From Desulfosporosinus youngiae DSM 17734 (lineage in GTDB: Bacteria > Bacillota > Desulfitobacteriia > Desulfitobacteriales > Desulfitobacteriaceae): 64,000 bases of DNA. Where the stretch lies: contig NZ_CM001441.1 in assembly GCF_000244895.1 (NCBI RefSeq), forward strand, positions 5,050,198-5,114,197, in the 5' to 3' direction. The position numbers and the translations under genes were made by a program. This document shows positions 25,311 through 35,129 of the stretch, one piece after another (positions within the stretch are counted from its first letter, which is position 1; every line of letters starts with the position of its first letter). A model generated the notes under the pieces. That model had not been told where the DNA came from. It did not search any database and saw only the letters and a list, made by a program, of their open reading frames with translations.

Positions 25311-27485
25311 TTGTTGGTTAAAAAAATTCGCCCCTTAAACATTATGATTGCCCTGATGCTTCTTTTGCAGGTGACGATTTATCCTGCCAGTGCCTTAGGA
25401 AGTGAAAAAGCTAACATAACCGTTGAAGAAGCTGTCAGGATTGTCAAAGACAACTTCACTATCCCCGCGGAATATTCACGCATGCATACCAGCTATAATG
25501 AGTACAACAAGCGGGCCACCTATTCTTTAAATTGGAACTCCGACCAGCCGCCGGGCGGCAGCTTTTATGCGGAGGTCGACGCCACGAATGGAGACATTTT
25601 AAACATGGGCCAATGGCAGGGAAAGACTCAGCCTTCTTTAAAACTGCCTCTCTTATCCGCCGCTGAAGCAGAAAAAACAGCCGCCAACCTGGTTTCTAAA
25701 TTAGCCAAGCAACATCAGGCGGAATTGCAGCTGGTTAAAGATGAGCAACAAATTCTTTCCTTAAGCAGCAGCCAACCCTTTACTTATAATTTCCGCTGGA
25801 ACCGTATGGTAAACGACATTCCGTTTCCCGGTAACGGGGTGACTGTGGCCATTAGCGGCGCGGATGGACAAATTATCAACTACAGCTATACTTGGAGCAA
25901 AGATCTGGACTTTCCCCAAGCGACAGATATCATATCCCCTGAGCAGGCAAAGCAAGTATTTACCGACACTCCAATGCTTGAATTACAGTATTATGTCCCC
26001 CCTATTATGGATCCTCAAACTTCGGAACCACAACAGGTCCTGCTCGTTTACCAGCCCTCCAATGACTTCTACGGAGGTGCCATTGATGCTCTTACCGGAA
26101 AACCTGTAACCCTTGGCGGACAGGAGGTTGCTGAGCGATCTTCCTCAACTGCGGCAACACAGCCGGCGAAAGCATCTGCTTCTTCAACAGTACAGCCTGC
26201 CTCCGATCAGGATACTACCCAAAATTCCGGACAAATCAGCCAAGCAGAAGCCATTAACATCATCAAAAAGGCCATTAAAATTCCCAGCAGTCTCGTTCTC
26301 CAGAGCAGCAATCACAGTCCGGACTGGCGAAACCCCGGCGAACAAGTCTGGAACATACAATGGAACACAGATCCGGCAAAGACGAACGAACATCTTTACT
26401 TCAGCGCACGGGTCAATGCCCGGACAGGCGATTTAATCGGCCTCAATCAGTCCTTGGAAGGAAATCTAACGGGGAATTCTAAACCAATCTCCCGCAAGGA
26501 TGCCCAAAAAATAGCCGAAGATTTCCTCAAGCGCATCCAGCCTGAGCGCTTTCAGCTTGTCAGCTTGCGTCAAGAAAGCTATGCAGGCAAGATGCCCGAC
26601 AATCTGCAAATGTTTTATTATGTCCGGCACGTAAACGGCATCCCGGTTGCCAGCGATGGAATAAGAATAGCAATTAACGCCCTATCCAAAGAAGTATTCG
26701 ATTATGATTTGGCCTGGACCAACTCCCAATTCCCTAATTCTTCAGAAGTAATTCCTATTGACAAGGCCACCGAAAAATTCTTGCAATTACGTCCTTTAAC
26801 TTTAAATTACACCTTAATTTACCCGCCCGGCGAAGAACAGCCTGAAGTACACCTGGCCTATCAGCCCAAGACAAATTCCATCCCCTATCTCCCTTCCATG
26901 CTCGATGCCCAAACCGGCAATCCTATGGATGTCTTCGGCAAGACCCAGTCCCAGTGGGCTGGTCCCCGTACTTTTACGGATATCCAGGGCAATTATGCGG
27001 AAAAAGAAATCGGCATCATTGGTTTGACCGGTGCTTTCGGAGAATACGGAGAATCCTTCCATCCAGCTGAAAAAATTACCGTCGGATCATTTCTGCAGGC
27101 CATGCTTACTGCGGAAGGAACCAATCTCAATCTTGTTTTAAGTGATGAGATTGTTTTAAAAACTGCCAAGGAACGCGGCTGGCTGCAGGAAGATATGAAT
27201 CCGGGGTCAGAGTTAAGCCGCACAGACCTGAGCAAAATCATGATTCGCTATCTGGGTATGGATGCCTCGGCCAAAGCCAAAAACATCTATACCGTACCTT
27301 TTAAAGACTTAAGCACGATTCAACCCGACGCACTGGGCTATATCGCCTTAGCCTGGGGACTGGGCATCCTGCATGTTGACGGAGACAACCTGCAGCCAAA
27401 CCAAACAGTAACCAGAGCCGACGCCGCCTACGCCTTAGTCCACGCTTATGCCGTCGATCGACCGGCGAATCCTTACCTGAGATAA
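25311..27485 (+). CDS. Secreted YcdB/YcdC-like protein with C-terminal SLH region
   Basis: 724 residues with a signal peptide (about 1-30, cleavage near ASA-LG). Two similar halves each carry a PepSY/YcdB-like unit with the repeated patterns VRIVKDNFTIPAEY / INIIKKAIKIPSSL and DATNGDILNMGQWQG / NARTGDLIGLNQSLEG. The C-terminal 180 residues hold SLH-like repeats (LSRTDLSKIMIRYLGM and TVTRADAAYALVHAYA) that would bind the secondary cell-wall polymer. A TTG start with GAGGG four bases upstream is used; a second TTG follows immediately. Likely a surface protein with protease-inhibitor-like domains; role unknown. Confidence 0.82.
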   Translation: MLVKKIRPLNIMIALMLLLQVTIYPASALGSEKANITVEEAVRIVKDNFTIPAEYSRMHTSYNEYNKRATYSLNWNSDQPPGGSFYAEVDATNGDILNMGQWQGKTQPSLKLPLLSAAEAEKTAANLVSKLAKQHQAELQLVKDEQQILSLSSSQPFTYNFRWNRMVNDIPFPGNGVTVAISGADGQIINYSYTWSKDLDFPQATDIISPEQAKQVFTDTPMLELQYYVPPIMDPQTSEPQQVLLVYQPSNDFYGGAIDALTGKPVTLGGQEVAERSSSTAATQPAKASASSTVQPASDQDTTQNSGQISQAEAINIIKKAIKIPSSLVLQSSNHSPDWRNPGEQVWNIQWNTDPAKTNEHLYFSARVNARTGDLIGLNQSLEGNLTGNSKPISRKDAQKIAEDFLKRIQPERFQLVSLRQESYAGKMPDNLQMFYYVRHVNGIPVASDGIRIAINALSKEVFDYDLAWTNSQFPNSSEVIPIDKATEKFLQLRPLTLNYTLIYPPGEEQPEVHLAYQPKTNSIPYLPSMLDAQTGNPMDVFGKTQSQWAGPRTFTDIQGNYAEKEIGIIGLTGAFGEYGESFHPAEKITVGSFLQAMLTAEGTNLNLVLSDEIVLKTAKERGWLQEDMNPGSELSRTDLSKIMIRYLGMDASAKAKNIYTVPFKDLSTIQPDALGYIALAWGLGILHVDGDNLQPNQTVTRADAAYALVHAYAVDRPANPYLR

Positions 27486-27553
27486 ATAATTCGGCCCCTC
27501 CCCATCACAGTATCTGATCCTAAGATATACTATGTTGCTCCATATTGCCCCGT

Positions 27554-27584
27554 AAAAGCAGGTCTTATCTTTAGACCTGCTTTT
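27554..27584. terminator. Bidirectional terminator between the SLH gene and the glycan operon
   Basis: AAAAGCAGGTCT / AGACCTGCTTTT stem with a 7-base loop. T runs flank both sides, so it can end the plus-strand surface-protein gene and the leftward 20-gene operon. Confidence 0.85.
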
Positions 27585-27586
27585 GC

Positions 27587-27670
27587 TTAAGCGGTTCTCT
27601 CAAAGAATACCCTGGACATAGCCCCTCTTTCCAGAGCTTCGGGATTACCCCATTTTAAGAGGAGGAATTG
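27587..27670 (-). pseudogene. Fragment of a DUF4143 ATPase gene
   Basis: The minus strand reads LLKWGNPEALERGAMS and is nearly identical, at DNA level over about 45 bp, to part of the complete ATPase gene at 56827-58089. The rest of the gene is absent. It is therefore a leftover of a second copy, showing that this gene family moves or recombines within the chromosome. It fills most of the 260-bp gap at the end of the glycan operon. Confidence 0.7.
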
Positions 27671-27749
27671 TGTCGAGCACGTTGGCTTAAGGCTGTACAT
27701 TTCCACGAGCTTCAATAGCTGCCTAATTTGGTATGGCTTGGCCATCCCG

Positions 27750-28412
27750 TTAACATCCCATTTTCCCATCTTGAATTTTAATGATGCGGCCGGCTAAGTG
27801 TTTGTCGTGAGTAACAATGACAAAAGCAACACCATACTCTTTATTCACTTGTTTAAAAATATTATATACTTCTTCTGAACTCTGTAAGTCCAGGTTTCCC
27901 GTCGGTTCATCAGCCAAAACAATCTTAGGGTTATTAATCAGCGACCGGGCAATCGCTACTCTTTGCTGTTGACCTCCTGACAGATCAAGGACATTGTATA
28001 GGCGATACTTATATAATCCTAACCTATCTAGTAAACGATTCGCCCGTTCCTTCACCTCGGATCGGTTATTTCCCAGTATTTTGCTAGGTATCAGGACATT
28101 GTCCAAAACATTGAATTCCTGTAATAAAAAATGAAATTGAAAAATAAACCCCATCGTCTGATTCCGTAATTTAGCCAACTGGCCCTGAGACATAATTTTA
28201 GTATTAAAGCCATCGATGATGACTTCTCCACTGGTGGGTCTATCGAGAATACCCATAATATTCAAAAGCGTTGTTTTACCACTTCCGGAAGCACCAACAA
28301 CCGAGTTAATGCTGTGTTCCTCAATTTCTAAATTAATATCGTGAAGAATCTGGGATTTTACCCGAGTCCCATAGCTCTTGTTGACATCTGTCAATTCAAT
28401 GATATTAAGCAT
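27750..28412 (-). CDS. MacB/LolD-type ABC transporter ATPase
   Basis: 220 residues. Walker A GASGSGKTT, signature LSGGQQQRVAIARSL, Walker B IVLADEPTGNLD. The DEPTGNLD form and short length mark the lipoprotein/peptide export (LolD, MacB, FtsE) group. It overlaps the permease gene by 8 bp and ends the glycan operon. No third partner such as a membrane-fusion protein is adjacent, so substrate and role in glycan export or signalling are open. Confidence 0.92.
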   Translation of the reverse strand: MLNIIELTDVNKSYGTRVKSQILHDINLEIEEHSINSVVGASGSGKTTLLNIMGILDRPTSGEVIIDGFNTKIMSQGQLAKLRNQTMGFIFQFHFLLQEFNVLDNVLIPSKILGNNRSEVKERANRLLDRLGLYKYRLYNVLDLSGGQQQRVAIARSLINNPKIVLADEPTGNLDLQSSEEVYNIFKQVNKEYGVAFVIVTHDKHLAGRIIKIQDGKMGC

Positions 28413-29583
28413 TTTTAATTACCTCAATTGGGTTTAATTTTCTGCACTTAAGCGCAGGGAAAATAGCAGTTGTCAGTGAAACTACCAGAAAAATAAGGAT
28501 AGAAAGCCCGATAAACTTATAATCCACGGTAATATTAACCACAGGTGATCCTTGAGCAGTCACAATATACTTATTAAATCCCCTAACAAAGAAGACCAGG
28601 AAGCTAAGACTAAGCGCAATTCCTGAAAGGCTAAGGAATAACGCTTGATAGAAGAAAACAAGGCTCGCCGAAAAATTCGTAAGCCCCATAGCCTTTAAAA
28701 TACCAATTTGTTTAGATTTTTGAAAGACGTTGATTGTCAATATATTGACAATACTTATAATGGTCGCCAGCATAATGAAGAATTCGATTACAAGAGTCAC
28801 TATTTTTTGGCCTACGATAGCACTGACCATTAACTGATTCTCGTCTTTCCAATTAGAAAGGACTAACTCTTCCCCTGACAGGGCGCTGCTAATTTGGTCA
28901 CTGACAACATCTGCTTGAAACGGGTCGGTAATCGCTAATTCAATCTCAGTCACTTTATCCCCAAAACCGATGAAGTTTTGCACGGTAGTCAAATTCGTAA
29001 TCACCCAAGCTTTATTAATCTTAGTAACTCCGAAATCATATAGGCCAACAATTTTCATAGTCACCGTTTGTCTGCCAAGGGTTAAGCTACTGACCTCATC
29101 CCCAACCTTGACACCTAATCGCTCAGCTAATTCTTTGCCGAGTAAAATCTCATTATCATTAACCGGTGGACTTCCTTCGTAAATTGCCGCTGTAATGTTA
29201 TATAGACGCTCAGTATCTGTGATATTGAACCCCCGTACAAGTATAGGAATCGTCATTTTCCCCAGTTTTATCCACGCCTGACTATTGACATTAGGAGCTA
29301 CGGCTTCAACTTCAGGGAAATCACTTCTGATCCTGTCCGCTTCCTTCTGCCAGTCACCAAATCCTCCACTTTTGGAGTACATGGTAATATGGGGGCTATA
29401 AGCTAAAATCTTACTGACTAATGTCTTTTCAAGTCCTTGACTGACCAGGCCGATAAAAATCTGAACAGAGACTCCTATGGCTATGCCGAAAATAACTAAG
29501 ACTGTTTGTAACTTTTTATCAAGCAGAAATCGCCACGCAATTTTTAAAGGTAACAGCACAACAATGTTAGCCCTCCCTTGCAT
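28405..29583 (-). CDS. MacB/FtsX-type ABC transporter permease
   Basis: About 392 residues. One N-terminal helix (about 20-40) is followed by a large extracytoplasmic MacB-core domain (about 45-250) and three C-terminal helices ending in TAIFPALKCRKLNPIEVIKN, the usual FtsX-family tail. The ATG used overlaps the rfbB stop; a GTG at 29559, after GGGAGGG, is an alternative start. Partner of the downstream ATPase; together they form a mechanotransmission-type transporter. Confidence 0.85.
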   Translation of the reverse strand: MQGRANIVVLLPLKIAWRFLLDKKLQTVLVIFGIAIGVSVQIFIGLVSQGLEKTLVSKILAYSPHITMYSKSGGFGDWQKEADRIRSDFPEVEAVAPNVNSQAWIKLGKMTIPILVRGFNITDTERLYNITAAIYEGSPPVNDNEILLGKELAERLGVKVGDEVSSLTLGRQTVTMKIVGLYDFGVTKINKAWVITNLTTVQNFIGFGDKVTEIELAITDPFQADVVSDQISSALSGEELVLSNWKDENQLMVSAIVGQKIVTLVIEFFIMLATIISIVNILTINVFQKSKQIGILKAMGLTNFSASLVFFYQALFLSLSGIALSLSFLVFFVRGFNKYIVTAQGSPVVNITVDYKFIGLSILIFLVVSLTTAIFPALKCRKLNPIEVIKNA

Positions 29584-30601
29584 AATCACCCGAGGCAATG
29601 CTTTCCAGCCACTCAGTATTCTCTATATACCAAGCAATCGTCTCTTTTATCCCTTGTTCAAATGTATAAGCTGGTTCCCAGCCTAGTTGAGTTGTAATTT
29701 TTGTATTATCGATAGCATATCTTCTATCGTGTCCAGGACGATCTTTAACGTTTTTAATTAAGTCTTCAGACTTCCCCAGAGTATTAACAATTAATTTTAC
29801 AATTTCTATATTGGTTTTTTCATTATTTCCACCAATATTATAGACCTCTCCGTCTTTGCCTTTATGAAGAACTGCATCAATTGCAGTGCAGTGATCTGAT
29901 ACATGAAGCCAGTCTCTTACTTGCATGCCATCGCCATAAACAGGAAGTTCCTTTTCTTTAAGACAGTTATTGATCATAAGAGGAATCAGTTTTTCGGGGA
30001 ACTGATATGGCCCATAATTATTACTACACCTTGTTATATTGACTGGTATTCCAAAGGTTTCATGATAAGCTCTTACAATCAAATCCGCACTTGCTTTGGA
30101 TGCCGAATATGGGCTATTTGGCATTAGCGGCATCGTCTCAACAAACATACCTGTCTCACCTAAAGCTCCGTACACTTCATCTGTTGATACTTGGATGAAT
30201 TTTACTCCAGGTTTGTATTCCTTACTATACTTATCACTAGGATTCATTTTCCAATGCTTCTTTGCTGCATCAAGCAAAACTTGTGTCCCAATAACATTAG
30301 TCGTTAGAAAAACTTCCGGTTCTTCGATACTTCTATCAACATGTGATTCTGCAGCAAAGTTTACAACTGTATCGATATTGCAGGTCAAAAATAGTTCATC
30401 CATCCTTTGTCTGTCCCTAATATCTGCTTTGATAAATGAATAGTTATGGTTATCAGATATAGCTTGTAAGTTCTCCGGATTTCCTGCGTAGGTCAATGCA
30501 TCAACATTAATAATTTTATAGTTAGGGTGCTTGTACAACATTGTTTTTACAAAGTTGCTGCCAATGAAGCCAGCGCCTCCTGTGACTAAAATAAATTTCA
30601 T
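29567..30601 (-). CDS. rfbB: dTDP-glucose 4,6-dehydratase
   Basis: 344 residues from the ATG with GGGGAAGG eight bases upstream. NAD-binding GGAGFIGSNFV is at the N-terminus; VSTDEVYG and the catalytic YSASKAS follow. It converts dTDP-glucose to dTDP-4-keto-6-deoxyglucose, the branch point for deoxysugars. It lies after rfbA in the operon. No rfbC or rfbD (rhamnose) genes are present, so the product must feed the 2,3-dehydratase and aminotransferase encoded upstream. Confidence 0.95.
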   Translation of the reverse strand: MKFILVTGGAGFIGSNFVKTMLYKHPNYKIINVDALTYAGNPENLQAISDNHNYSFIKADIRDRQRMDELFLTCNIDTVVNFAAESHVDRSIEEPEVFLTTNVIGTQVLLDAAKKHWKMNPSDKYSKEYKPGVKFIQVSTDEVYGALGETGMFVETMPLMPNSPYSASKASADLIVRAYHETFGIPVNITRCSNNYGPYQFPEKLIPLMINNCLKEKELPVYGDGMQVRDWLHVSDHCTAIDAVLHKGKDGEVYNIGGNNEKTNIEIVKLIVNTLGKSEDLIKNVKDRPGHDRRYAIDNTKITTQLGWEPAYTFEQGIKETIAWYIENTEWLESIASGDYAREG

Positions 30602-30670
30602 TGTCAAAACCTTCCCCTTTAACACTGACTTTAATTCCTATTTTAATTCTTACTTCAGCTCTAACTTTAA

Positions 30671-31537
30671 TTATTCATTTAATAAAGATAAAATGTACTG
30701 TCCGTAATCCGTCATCTTCAAGCTTTCGCCAATAACGTTTAATTCCTGATCATCAATGAATCCTCTCCGCCAGGCAATTTCCTCTAAACATGCTATATAG
30801 AATCCTTGCCTGGACTGGACCGCCTCAACATACTCAGCAGCTTTTTGCATGCCATCAGGGGTACCAGTATCCAGCCAAGCCATACCGCGGCCAAGCAAAA
30901 TAACATTAAGCTCCCCTTGCTCAAGATAAGCATTATTAACAGCAGTAATTTCAATTTCCCCCCGTTCCGAAGGCTTAACACTTTGAGCTATCTCTACAAC
31001 CTGGTTATCGTAAAAATATAACCCCGGAACAGCGTAATTTGATTTTGGCTTGCTTGGTTTTTCTTCAATAGAAACCACTTTTCTATTTTCATCAAACTCA
31101 ACAACTCCAAACGATCGCGCATCTTTCACAGGATATCCAAAGATGTAGGCACCCTCTTTTAATTCACTGGCATTATGAAGAAGTCGCACAAAGTCTTGTC
31201 CATAGAAAATATTGTCGCCTAAAATTAAACAAACTCTATCCTCGGCAATAAACTCTTTACCAAGAATAAATGCATCGGCAAGCCCTCTGGGAGTTTCTTG
31301 TACCTTATAAGAAAGTTTAAGTCCTAACCTGGAACCATCTTCAAAAAGCTTTTCATAGATCGGTGTATCCTCTGGTGTTGATATGATAAGTATCTCCCGA
31401 ATACCTGCCATCATTAAGACTGAAAGAGGATAATAGATCATCGGTTTATCGTATATAGGCAATAATTGTTTTGATACTGCCCGGGTCATAGGATACAATC
31501 GGGTTCCCTTGCCTCCTGCAAGAATTATACCTTTCAT
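30671..31537 (-). CDS. rfbA: Glucose-1-phosphate thymidylyltransferase
   Basis: 288 residues, standard length. The signature [20 protein letters not shown] lies at the start, with [24 protein letters not shown] and WLDTGTPDG further on. It makes dTDP-glucose from dTTP and glucose-1-phosphate in the cytoplasm. It is followed after about 70 bp by rfbB. Feedback inhibition by dTDP-sugars is usual for the family. Confidence 0.95.
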   Translation of the reverse strand: MKGIILAGGKGTRLYPMTRAVSKQLLPIYDKPMIYYPLSVLMMAGIREILIISTPEDTPIYEKLFEDGSRLGLKLSYKVQETPRGLADAFILGKEFIAEDRVCLILGDNIFYGQDFVRLLHNASELKEGAYIFGYPVKDARSFGVVEFDENRKVVSIEEKPSKPKSNYAVPGLYFYDNQVVEIAQSVKPSERGEIEITAVNNAYLEQGELNVILLGRGMAWLDTGTPDGMQKAAEYVEAVQSRQGFYIACLEEIAWRRGFIDDQELNVIGESLKMTDYGQYILSLLNE

Positions 31538-31580
31538 CTCTTTCCCTCCAATTCTAAAGTTAAGACAACCTGCTTAGCCA

Positions 31581-32687
31581 TTACTGCAAAATGATCTTAC
31601 AGATCATATCCACGTCTTCAACTGTCAAGTCAGCATATAATGGAAGGGTTAGTACATTATCAGCTATCCTCTTTGCCACAGGTGTTTGCTGAAGTTTAAA
31701 CAACCCCTGGTATGCCCCAAAATCATTTGTAAGTGGATAAAAATATTTTCTGGCAAGGATATTATTTTTCTCAAGCAGAGCAGCAGCCTCATCCCTGTTC
31801 ATGCCAAATTCCTTCTTATTAAATAGCACAGGAAAATAACTATAATTAGGACTAATATCCTTCTGTAGATCGCATAACGTCAATCCTTTGACTCGCGATA
31901 GCAATTCACGGTATCTGTTCACTGCCAGACCTCTCTTGGCAATATTCTCGTTGATATACCGAAGGTTACACAGACCCATTGCGGCATGAATTTCAGTCAT
32001 TTTGGCATTGGTTCCGATGGTTGGTACTGATTCTTGCCCAACCATTCCAAACTGACGAAGCCTTGAAAGTACTTGCGAGTACTTCGAATTACTATATGTC
32101 AAACCACCGCCTTCAACAGTATGGAAAACCTTCGTAGCATGGAAACTAAACATTGACATGTCCCCGAAATTTCCAACAGCCTTATCCTTTATCTTCACAC
32201 CAAAAGCATGGGCTGCATCGTAGATAACCTTGAGATTATATTTTTTTGCTAGCGCATCAATCCTATCAACATCACAAACATTGCCATACACATGAACCGG
32301 CATAATTGCGGAGGTTTTTTCAGTTATCAGCGCCTCAATCTTACTCACATCAATCGTATAATCATCCTCATTTATGTCGCAGAACACCGGAGTTAATCGA
32401 TTACGCACGATAGCCTGGGTGGTAGATGCGAAAGTAAATGGGGTCGTTATTATTTCACCAGACAAACCAAGGGCATCAATGGCGAGTTCAAGGGCCAGAT
32501 GCCCATTAGCAAACAAGGAGATATTATCCACGTCCAGATATTCACAGAGTTTCTTCTCTAAAGCTTGGTGTTTTGGCCCGGAATGAGTGAGCCACCGGCT
32601 ATTCCAGATCTCTTTGATCTCACCGATATACTCCTCATAAGGTGGCATGGATGGTCTAACAACCGGTATGGATTTTAGATGATTCAT
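31581..32687 (-). CDS. DegT/DnrJ/EryC1 sugar aminotransferase (deoxyaminosugar branch)
   Basis: 368 residues. PLP-binding lysine in FSFHATKVFHTVEGGG; also FANGHLALELAIDALG and YDAAHAFGV, typical of the family. By position among rfbA, rfbB, the ketoreductase and the 2,3-dehydratase, it probably adds an amino group at C4 (or C3) of a dTDP-keto-deoxyhexose. Its start overlaps the oxidoreductase gene by 32 bp, so the two are coupled. Distinct from the second family member at 44422, which belongs to the bacillosamine-like branch. Confidence 0.88.
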   Translation of the reverse strand: MNHLKSIPVVRPSMPPYEEYIGEIKEIWNSRWLTHSGPKHQALEKKLCEYLDVDNISLFANGHLALELAIDALGLSGEIITTPFTFASTTQAIVRNRLTPVFCDINEDDYTIDVSKIEALITEKTSAIMPVHVYGNVCDVDRIDALAKKYNLKVIYDAAHAFGVKIKDKAVGNFGDMSMFSFHATKVFHTVEGGGLTYSNSKYSQVLSRLRQFGMVGQESVPTIGTNAKMTEIHAAMGLCNLRYINENIAKRGLAVNRYRELLSRVKGLTLCDLQKDISPNYSYFPVLFNKKEFGMNRDEAAALLEKNNILARKYFYPLTNDFGAYQGLFKLQQTPVAKRIADNVLTLPLYADLTVEDVDMICKIILQ

Positions 32688-33720
32688 AGTTGCCCCCTGC
32701 TTTTTTAGTTAGATTTAAAATGTCATCAATCTGTCTGCTTTGGGTCTCTATTTCACCGTATGTTTTCAGACGTACTGCGGTATCTAGAATACAATGATAG
32801 AAATGATCAATAGATCCCAGGAACTGATCGTTCTTGGCAATCTCATAGACTTTCCCTTCCTGCTTATTCAGTACTACTGTAGCTGTCAAATCTGCAGGTG
32901 CCGTAAAAATTCTTGGAGCATAAATACACCCTTCACTTCCCCATATTTCCAGCTCACATTTATAGGAATTATCCATCCCAAAGGAAACCTGAGCGGTAAT
33001 GCCAACATCATTTTCTAAAGTGGCACTTCCAAATACATCCACATTGTGCTCTTTGGCAGTATGTAATGCGGCTGTCATTATTTGGGCTGTTTTACCAAGA
33101 AACAAGGTTGACAATTTAATAGGATAACCCCCACTATCCAACAAAGCTCCTCCACCTAGTTCTCTGTCATATCTAAAATCAGCAGCTCCCCGGTAAGGAA
33201 AACCAAAAGCGGTCCTTATCTGCCTTACTTCTCCGATCTCTCTATCCTTAATCAACTGGCGAATTTTACCGATTTGCTCATGATAACAAAAGGCATAGTT
33301 TTCGTGGACTGCCAATCTCTTTTGCTTTGCTATTTTAAGCAACTTCTTGGTATCGGCCAAATTCGTTGTAAAAGGTTTTTCCAGCAACACATGCTTCCCA
33401 TATTCCAATGCCTTTTTTGCCCATATAAAGTGTAAAGCCGGAGGCAATGGAATATATATCGCATCAATGCTGGAAGACAACAGTTGTCCATAGCCGGTAA
33501 AAATAGCACCTTCATATTTGCTTATAAAATCCTCAGCCTTCGCCATGGATTTTCTGAACATGGCTTTTAGTTCATGGTCATGACAGGATTGATTTCGCTC
33601 ATCCGGTTTGGCAACAGCCACTCCTGCATATTCAAAGTGTGCGCTTTTTTTAAGGGCTGGCAAAAACCGGCGAAGAGCAATCTCTGAAGGGCCTAATATC
33701 CCAATTCTTAATTTATGCAT
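32656..33720 (-). CDS. Gfo/Idh/MocA oxidoreductase, probable dTDP-3-ketosugar reductase
   Basis: 354 residues. N-terminal Rossmann fold (RIGILGPSEIALRRFLPAL), the EKPFTTN motif with the conserved lysine at about 118, and a C-terminal alpha/beta domain. It directly follows the 2,3-dehydratase gene (one base between). In macrolide and related pathways an enzyme of this family reduces the unstable 3,4-diketo product to the 4-keto-2,6-dideoxy sugar. That assignment rests on gene context. Confidence 0.85.
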   Translation of the reverse strand: MHKLRIGILGPSEIALRRFLPALKKSAHFEYAGVAVAKPDERNQSCHDHELKAMFRKSMAKAEDFISKYEGAIFTGYGQLLSSSIDAIYIPLPPALHFIWAKKALEYGKHVLLEKPFTTNLADTKKLLKIAKQKRLAVHENYAFCYHEQIGKIRQLIKDREIGEVRQIRTAFGFPYRGAADFRYDRELGGGALLDSGGYPIKLSTLFLGKTAQIMTAALHTAKEHNVDVFGSATLENDVGITAQVSFGMDNSYKCELEIWGSEGCIYAPRIFTAPADLTATVVLNKQEGKVYEIAKNDQFLGSIDHFYHCILDTAVRLKTYGEIETQSRQIDDILNLTKKAGGNYESSKIHTGC

Positions 33721-33721
33721 T

Positions 33722-35110
33722 TCACACCTCCAACAATGAGAGTAGATTTCGCAGTTGGATATTTAAGCAGTTATTAACCTGGGTAAGAGTGTTTAGGGTT
33801 TTATAATCACTCCAAAAATAACCTCGCGGCAAATCTGAGGGGATTTCATTTTTCTGAATTTCAATAATGACATTGCGGTTTTGTTCATGATAAAAGCGTC
33901 CGCCTTCTTCAGAAAGCAATACATTAACCCTGACATCCTTACCGGAAGAAAGTTTTTCATAAAATAAACGAGTAATCTTATCCTCATCTCTTTCCTGAGC
34001 AGGTTCATGTTGAACAGATGGTCCTAGTTCTATTCCATCAAGGCACCCGATTTCAGGCTTAGCCTTGACAAGAAATTTCTTTATGCCATTATCTTCACAA
34101 CTTAAGAGTCCAAAAGTAGCAATTCCTTGAGCCTCAAAAAGAGGTTGTGTCCATTTAACCACTTCACGTCCTTCAATCGATATGTCACAAAAAATCAAAC
34201 AAAAGGGAAAAGGATCCCCGCAAACGAATCTGTTGTTCTCCATATGCCAGTTCTTTAAACAATCCAGTCCCACCAATCTTGTATATATCTCGCTAAACAT
34301 TTTATAATTGTTAAAAGTATGGTAAATATCTGTCAATAAAGGCTGGCTTGCAGCACCACTAATGGAACGTAACAAGGTTTTATCCTTACATCTATTTTCA
34401 ATTTCTTCTAATCCTCTTTTTTCTCTTTCCAGCAGTGAAAAAGGAAGGCAGGAAAGTACTGTGCGTGTATCCATATTAACCAAGTTATCATAACCCATTA
34501 ATTCTTTAATTTGACCTAATGTCATCCATTGATGAGTAGGCGGTACCGTAATATGCTTGTCCAAATTCAAAATAACATTTCTATTTCTTTTTTTAAAAAA
34601 ACGAGAAGACTGTTCAGATTGAATCTGATCAACAAGGGTTTGATTGGGTTTTGCTTCTATAAAATAGTCAAGAAAAGCAGGTCTCTTTCCACCATGTTTT
34701 TGCGTAAAATTACTCTTTGTTGCTTGGATGGTGGGCGAAATCTGTACTTTATTGATGTTGCCCGGCTCTATTTTGGCTTGCATTAAGAAGTGCAGTACTC
34801 CATTGATCCTTTGGAAGATAATTCCTAAGAATCCTATTTCATTCTGGATAATAACGGGTTGTTCGATCAGCAGATCATCCTTTTGATATTGTTGAATTCC
34901 GGATATAGAGAAAAAGCTATTGCTTTTATTCCTGATCAAACCGGAATGCTTATCAAAGAACCAAAAATCGCTATCCTCTAAAGATATTCTCTCGATTTTA
35001 ACTTCTAGTTTCCTGTTTTGTTCATGGATCCATTGGAGTAAGGCTTCGGTTGAATTAACACCTTCCTTAGTGAGCCATGAGTTCATTAAATCATAAAATA
35101 GATTATTCAA
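33722..35110 (-). CDS. NDP-hexose 2,3-dehydratase family protein
   Basis: 462 residues made of two similar halves, each with a W-[IL]-H-E-Q type element and a Q-P(II/LF) ... A-K stretch: QPVIIQNEIGFLGIIF with AKIEPGN in the first half and TQPLFEAQGIATFGLL with AKPEIG in the second. This duplicated layout is characteristic of the TylX3/EvaA group that removes the C2 hydroxyl of dTDP-4-keto-6-deoxyglucose. Such genes are best known from actinomycete antibiotic clusters; here the gene sits in a surface-glycan operon. It is followed by the matching ketoreductase. Confidence 0.85.
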   Translation of the reverse strand: MNNLFYDLMNSWLTKEGVNSTEALLQWIHEQNRKLEVKIERISLEDSDFWFFDKHSGLIRNKSNSFFSISGIQQYQKDDLLIEQPVIIQNEIGFLGIIFQRINGVLHFLMQAKIEPGNINKVQISPTIQATKSNFTQKHGGKRPAFLDYFIEAKPNQTLVDQIQSEQSSRFFKKRNRNVILNLDKHITVPPTHQWMTLGQIKELMGYDNLVNMDTRTVLSCLPFSLLEREKRGLEEIENRCKDKTLLRSISGAASQPLLTDIYHTFNNYKMFSEIYTRLVGLDCLKNWHMENNRFVCGDPFPFCLIFCDISIEGREVVKWTQPLFEAQGIATFGLLSCEDNGIKKFLVKAKPEIGCLDGIELGPSVQHEPAQERDEDKITRLFYEKLSSGKDVRVNVLLSEEGGRFYHEQNRNVIIEIQKNEIPSDLPRGYFWSDYKTLNTLTQVNNCLNIQLRNLLSLLEV

Positions 35111-35129
35111 ACTAATTTCTCCCTATAAG

